From: Spirochaetaceae bacterium
GTDB lineage: Bacteria; Spirochaetota; Spirochaetia; Treponematales; Breznakiellaceae
Assembly (NCBI GenBank): GCA_031280115.1
Contig: JAITHF010000066.1
Location: 1-7,988, forward strand
DNA: 7,988 bases
Direction of reading: 5' to 3'
In this document: one piece after another, positions 5,117 through 7,988 of the stretch
Position numbering within the stretch: the first letter of the stretch is position 1
Layout of the letters: each line of letters begins with the position of its first letter
Made by a program: the position numbers and the translations under genes
The notes under the pieces: generated by a model
Told to the model about the DNA's origin: nothing
Seen by the model: only the letters and a program-made list of their open reading frames with translations
Database searches by the model: none

Positions 5117-7636
5117 ATGGAAAAAAGCGAAAAACGAGAAGAGATCTTAGCCATCGGGGGCATGACCTGCGCGGCCTGCGCCCTGCGGGTCGAAAAGGCG
5201 GTGCAGAAACTGGACGGCGTGTCGTCCGCTGCGGTGAACTTTGCCGCGGAGAAACTGTTCGTGGCATACGAGGCGCCCCACGTCCTTGAGCGCATCAAAG
5301 AAACGGTGGTTAAAATAGGGTACGAAGTGCGGGAAAAGCCCAAAGGCGCCGCCGTAACCCTTGCCATCGGGGGCATGACCTGCGCGGCCTGTTCCCAGCG
5401 GGTAGAGCGCGCCTTGAAGAAACTCCCGGGCATAGAGGCCGTAACCGTGAACTTAGCCACCGAGAAGGCGGCGCTGGTGTACGATCCCCAGTCTCTGCGG
5501 CTTTCGGCCATACGGGAGGCTGTCGAAAAGGCGGGCTACACCGTGCAAGAGTCTTCCAAGTTAGGCGCGGTTGACGAGGACAAGGCGCGGAAGGAGCGGG
5601 AAATCAAGACGTTGCGGACAAAGTTTATCGTTGCCGCGTCTTTGGGCCTTCCCCTCCTCTATATTGCGATGGTTCCCATGATAAAGGCGGTAACTCTGCC
5701 GTTTCCCAAAAGCCTTGCGCCTATGAACTTCCCGTTTATTTATGCGCTGGCGGAACTGGCGCTGGTTATCCCCATTATTATCGCGGGAAACCGGTTTTAC
5801 CGCGCGGGCTTCAAGAACCTCCTCCGCCGCAGCCCCAACATGGACTCGCTTATCGCGGTGGGAACTTCCGCGGCGGTCCTGTACAGCCTGTATAATGTGC
5901 GGCGGATTTACGAGGGGGATTTTCGGGCGGTGGAGGCGCTGTACTTTGAGACTGCCGGCGTGATTATCGCCCTCATACTCTTAGGGAAGTTTCTCGAAGC
6001 CCGCTCCAAGGGGCGCACCAGCGAGGCCATCAAGAAGCTCATGGGCCTTGCGCCTAAGACGGCCGTCCTTCTTGAAGGGGGCGTAGAAAAAGAAATTCCC
6101 ATTGATGAGGTGGTAAAGGGGGATGTGCTGGTGGTGAAGCCCGGGGCCAAGATACCGGTTGACGGGGTGGTGCTTGAGGGGCATACGGCGATCGACGAGT
6201 CCATGCTCACCGGCGAGAGTATGCCGGTGGACAAAAACGCCGGCGACCGGGTGTACGCGGCCACGATCAACAGCAACGGGGTTGTTACGTTTAAGGCCGA
6301 GAAGATAGGCGGGGACACGGCGCTTGCCCAGATTATAAAGCTGGTGGAGGACGCCCAGAGTTCCAAGGCGCCGATTGCCCAGCTGGCGGATATTGTCTCC
6401 GGTTATTTCGTGCCTATTGTGTGCCTTATCGCGGTGCTTGCCGGGGCCGCGTGGTTTGCCGCGTCTTCCGCGGGGCTCGTGTCCCTGCCGGCAGGGAAAT
6501 CGGCGCTTGAGTTCTCGCTTACGATTTTTATTTCCGTGCTGGTCATCGCCTGCCCCTGCGCCCTGGGGCTTGCCACGCCCACGGCCATCATGGTCGGCAC
6601 CGGCAAGGGCGCGGAACAGGGCATCCTCATAAAGGGCGGGGAAGCGCTGGAAACGGCCCACAAGATAAATACGATTGTATTTGACAAGACCGGCACCATT
6701 ACCGAAGGGAAGCCTCAGGTGACGGATATCGTGGTTGAGCAGGGGGAAGAAAACGAGTTCCTGCGCCTGGTAGCGTCAGTGGAAAAGGGGAGCGAACATC
6801 CTTTGGGGCAGGCGATTGTGCAGGAGGCCGCGTCCCGGGGGCTTGAGCTTACGCAGGCGGCGGATTTTCTTGCGCTGACAGGGCGGGGTATCGAGGCGCG
6901 GGTTAAGACCGCTGATTCCAGCGGCGCCGCGGCGGTTCTGGTGGGCAACCGGAAACTTATGGATGAGCGGGGCATTGCCTTGGGGGATTTCTCCGAGCGG
7001 AGCGACCGGCTTGCGGAAGAGGGGAAGACCCCGATGTTTGCAGGGGTTGACGGCAAAATCGCGGGGATTGTGGCAGTGGCGGATGTGGTGAAGGACTCAA
7101 GCAGGGCAGCGATCGAGGCGCTGCACAAGATGGGAAATCAGGTGGCCATGATTACCGGGGACAACAAGAAGACGGCGGCGGCCATTGCGAAGCAGGTGGG
7201 GATTGATAAGGTGCTCTCTGAGGTGCTGCCGCAGGATAAGTCCAACGAAGTAAAAAAACTGCAAAATGAGGGGCGGAAAGTGGCGATGGTCGGGGACGGG
7301 ATAAACGACGCGCCGGCGCTGGTGCAGTCTGACATTGGGATTGCCATTGGGAGCGGGACTGACGTGGCAATCGAGTCCGCGGATATTGTGCTTATGCGGA
7401 GCGATTTGCTGGATGTCCCCCGAGCGATTACGTTAAGCAAGAAGACGATTCGCGCCATTAAGCAAAATCTTTTTTGGGCCTTTGGCTACAACGTGCTGGG
7501 AATCCCTATTGCCGCAGGGGTGCTGTATCTCTTTGGGGGCCCTCTTCTCAACCCCATATTTGCGGCTGCGGCCATGAGCATGAGTTCTGTTTCGGTACTC
7601 ACCAACGCGCTCCGCCTCACCCGCGTAAAGCTCTAG
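5117..7636 (+). CDS. copA: Cu(I)-translocating P1B-type ATPase with two HMA domains
   Basis: An 839-aa protein, typical for a bacterial copper ATPase. Two N-terminal metal-binding domains carry GGMTCAAC (C18/C21 and C89/C92). Membrane helices begin near residue 170. The actuator loop has TGES (365-368). The transport site CPC is C479-P480-C481 ([11 protein letters not shown]). The phosphorylated Asp is D523 in DKTGT. HP (561-562) marks the nucleotide domain, and GDGINDAP (726-733) the hinge. The last helices carry YN (791-792) and MSMSS (820-824), the Cu(I)-specific P1B-1 pattern. It moves Cu(I) out of the cytoplasm using ATP; a role in supplying copper enzymes is possible but less common. 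ATG 5117 follows AAAAGG at 9 nt. It is the last gene of the operon, 51 bp after the lipoprotein gene and before a strong terminator. All key residues are intact. Confidence 0.97.
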   Translation: MEKSEKREEILAIGGMTCAACALRVEKAVQKLDGVSSAAVNFAAEKLFVAYEAPHVLERIKETVVKIGYEVREKPKGAAVTLAIGGMTCAACSQRVERALKKLPGIEAVTVNLATEKAALVYDPQSLRLSAIREAVEKAGYTVQESSKLGAVDEDKARKEREIKTLRTKFIVAASLGLPLLYIAMVPMIKAVTLPFPKSLAPMNFPFIYALAELALVIPIIIAGNRFYRAGFKNLLRRSPNMDSLIAVGTSAAVLYSLYNVRRIYEGDFRAVEALYFETAGVIIALILLGKFLEARSKGRTSEAIKKLMGLAPKTAVLLEGGVEKEIPIDEVVKGDVLVVKPGAKIPVDGVVLEGHTAIDESMLTGESMPVDKNAGDRVYAATINSNGVVTFKAEKIGGDTALAQIIKLVEDAQSSKAPIAQLADIVSGYFVPIVCLIAVLAGAAWFAASSAGLVSLPAGKSALEFSLTIFISVLVIACPCALGLATPTAIMVGTGKGAEQGILIKGGEALETAHKINTIVFDKTGTITEGKPQVTDIVVEQGEENEFLRLVASVEKGSEHPLGQAIVQEAASRGLELTQAADFLALTGRGIEARVKTADSSGAAAVLVGNRKLMDERGIALGDFSERSDRLAEEGKTPMFAGVDGKIAGIVAVADVVKDSSRAAIEALHKMGNQVAMITGDNKKTAAAIAKQVGIDKVLSEVLPQDKSNEVKKLQNEGRKVAMVGDGINDAPALVQSDIGIAIGSGTDVAIESADIVLMRSDLLDVPRAITLSKKTIRAIKQNLFWAFGYNVLGIPIAAGVLYLFGGPLLNPIFAAAAMSMSSVSVLTNALRLTRVKL
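5151..5391 (+). repeat. 28-bp direct repeat encoding the two CopA metal-binding motifs
   Basis: Positions 5151-5178 and 5364-5391 are identical over 28 bp and code for the IGGMTCAAC stretch of each HMA domain. They are 213 bp apart (71 codons), so recombination between them would remove or add one whole HMA domain in frame. The same motif in the fusion gene (1551-1571) differs by one base over 21. Confidence 0.85.
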
Positions 7637-7640
7637 CGGG

Positions 7641-7673
7641 GCCTCAGCGCGATTCGTAAGCGAAAGGGCGCGG
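7641..7673. repeat. 33-bp dispersed repeat, copy 1
   Basis: Matches 7754-7786 at 30 of 33 positions. It has hairpin potential: an outer GCGC/GCGC pair (7647-7650 with 7668-7671), and an inner TTCG/CGAA stem (7653-7656 with 7661-7664) around a TAAG loop. It begins 4 bp after the copA stop. It resembles a REP-type intergenic palindrome. Confidence 0.75.
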
Positions 7674-7679
7674 TGCGGG

Positions 7680-7699
7680 AAGCCCCCTGCGGGGGTTTT
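7680..7699 (+). terminator. Intrinsic terminator of the copper operon
   Basis: AAGCCCCC and GGGGGTTT pair (with one G-U) around a 3-nt TGC loop, and the stem runs into TTTT. It lies about 44 bp after the copA stop, where the operon would be expected to end. Confidence 0.82.
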
Positions 7700-7753
7700 A
7701 TGTGCTTCCTGTTGCGAGAGAGTTTGCAATTTTAGTCACAACCTTCACGCGGC

Positions 7754-7786
7754 GCCTCAGCGCGATTCGCAGGCGGAAGGGCGCGG
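7754..7786. repeat. 33-bp dispersed repeat, copy 2
   Basis: Same orientation as the copy at 7641, with three transitions. The inner stem becomes TTCG/CGGA, which still pairs through one G-U, so the structure is partly preserved despite the changes. Confidence 0.75.
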
Positions 7787-7835
7787 GGCGGGTGTTTGTT
7801 ATGGGCGCTGCGCTGCGCTTGCGCTTTAAGAGGAT

Positions 7836-7863
7836 TTGGGGGGATTTTTCTAAGTCCCCCCAA
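7836..7863. repeat. Perfect 9-bp inverted repeat
   Basis: TTGGGGGGA (7836-7844) and TCCCCCCAA (7855-7863) form a strong stem with a 10-nt loop (TTTTTCTAAG). There is no T tract after it on either strand, so it is not a typical terminator. It is probably part of an intergenic repeat element. Confidence 0.75.
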
Positions 7864-7988
7864 GCTCCCCATTAGCGGCGGCGGGGCTTGTGCAAGGTGT
7901 TCCATGAAGGGGCGGCGGGGTTTTAGTGCGATTCGACGGCGTACTTGCTCAAAGCAGGAAGCCTTTAGGGGTGGTGTGGAGGGTCTAT

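Larger units (their letters stand above)
7637..7988. other. Non-coding tail with repeats, no supported gene
   Basis: These 352 bp hold the copA terminator, two 33-bp repeats, a further GCGATTCG core at 7928-7935, a GCGCT-rich run (7804-7825) and a perfect 9-bp inverted repeat. A minus-strand frame stays open from the right edge to about 7734, but it runs through repeats and hairpins, is very Pro/Arg/Ala-rich and has no visible start. I do not call it a gene. Confidence 0.65.

Noticed and set aside
4825..5511. 228-aa minus-strand open frame
   Set aside because: It is antisense to the lipoprotein gene and the start of copA, Ser/Arg-rich, and contains reverse copies of the HMA repeats; a shadow of the real genes.
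7734..7986. Minus-strand open frame of about 84 codons reaching the right edge
   Set aside because: It runs through the inverted repeat and a 33-bp repeat, has Pro/Arg/Ala-rich junk-like composition, and no start or ribosome site can be seen.

Overview
The window holds two divergent gene groups around a 135-bp intergenic region. There is repetitive non-coding DNA at both ends. The organism looks like an anaerobic or microaerophilic bacterium with GC-rich coding sequence. A relaxed lipobox (L-S-C) on one protein, and a layout I associate with spirochaetes and anaerobic Firmicutes, make a treponeme-like spirochaete plausible. No rRNA or other taxonomic marker is present, so this is a weak inference.

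Left end (1-168): six tandem copies of a 21-bp unit, each with a GC-rich 10-bp palindrome at its centre, then a short hairpin that may end the leftward transcripts. Minus strand (1367 to 169): three tightly packed small genes. They encode an 87-aa acidic protein with a CxxC pair, a 170-aa protein of unknown family, and a 128-aa protein resembling the DUF488 family. The first has a TATAAT box so close to its ATG that its mRNA may be leaderless.

Plus strand (1503-7636): six co-directional genes that look like one copper/metal envelope operon. In order they are: an HMA-TauE/SafE-cupredoxin fusion; a 33-aa membrane protein with an HWHC motif; a 48-aa membrane protein with a CCGG tail; an exported five-cysteine DUF2318 protein; a probable lipoprotein with an internal duplication; and a two-HMA Cu(I) P1B-type ATPase (CopA). 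The ATPase should pump Cu(I) out of the cytoplasm. The fusion protein joins a cytoplasmic copper-binding head to a membrane thiol/metal carrier and extracytoplasmic cupredoxin domains. The DUF2318 protein and the lipoprotein are presumably extracytoplasmic partners. No recognisable copper regulator (CsoR, CopY or CueR type) lies in the window.

Right end (7637-7988): no convincing gene. It has a strong intrinsic terminator about 45 bp after copA, two near-identical 33-bp repeats with hairpin potential, and a perfect 9-bp inverted repeat. Together these look like dispersed intergenic repeats.
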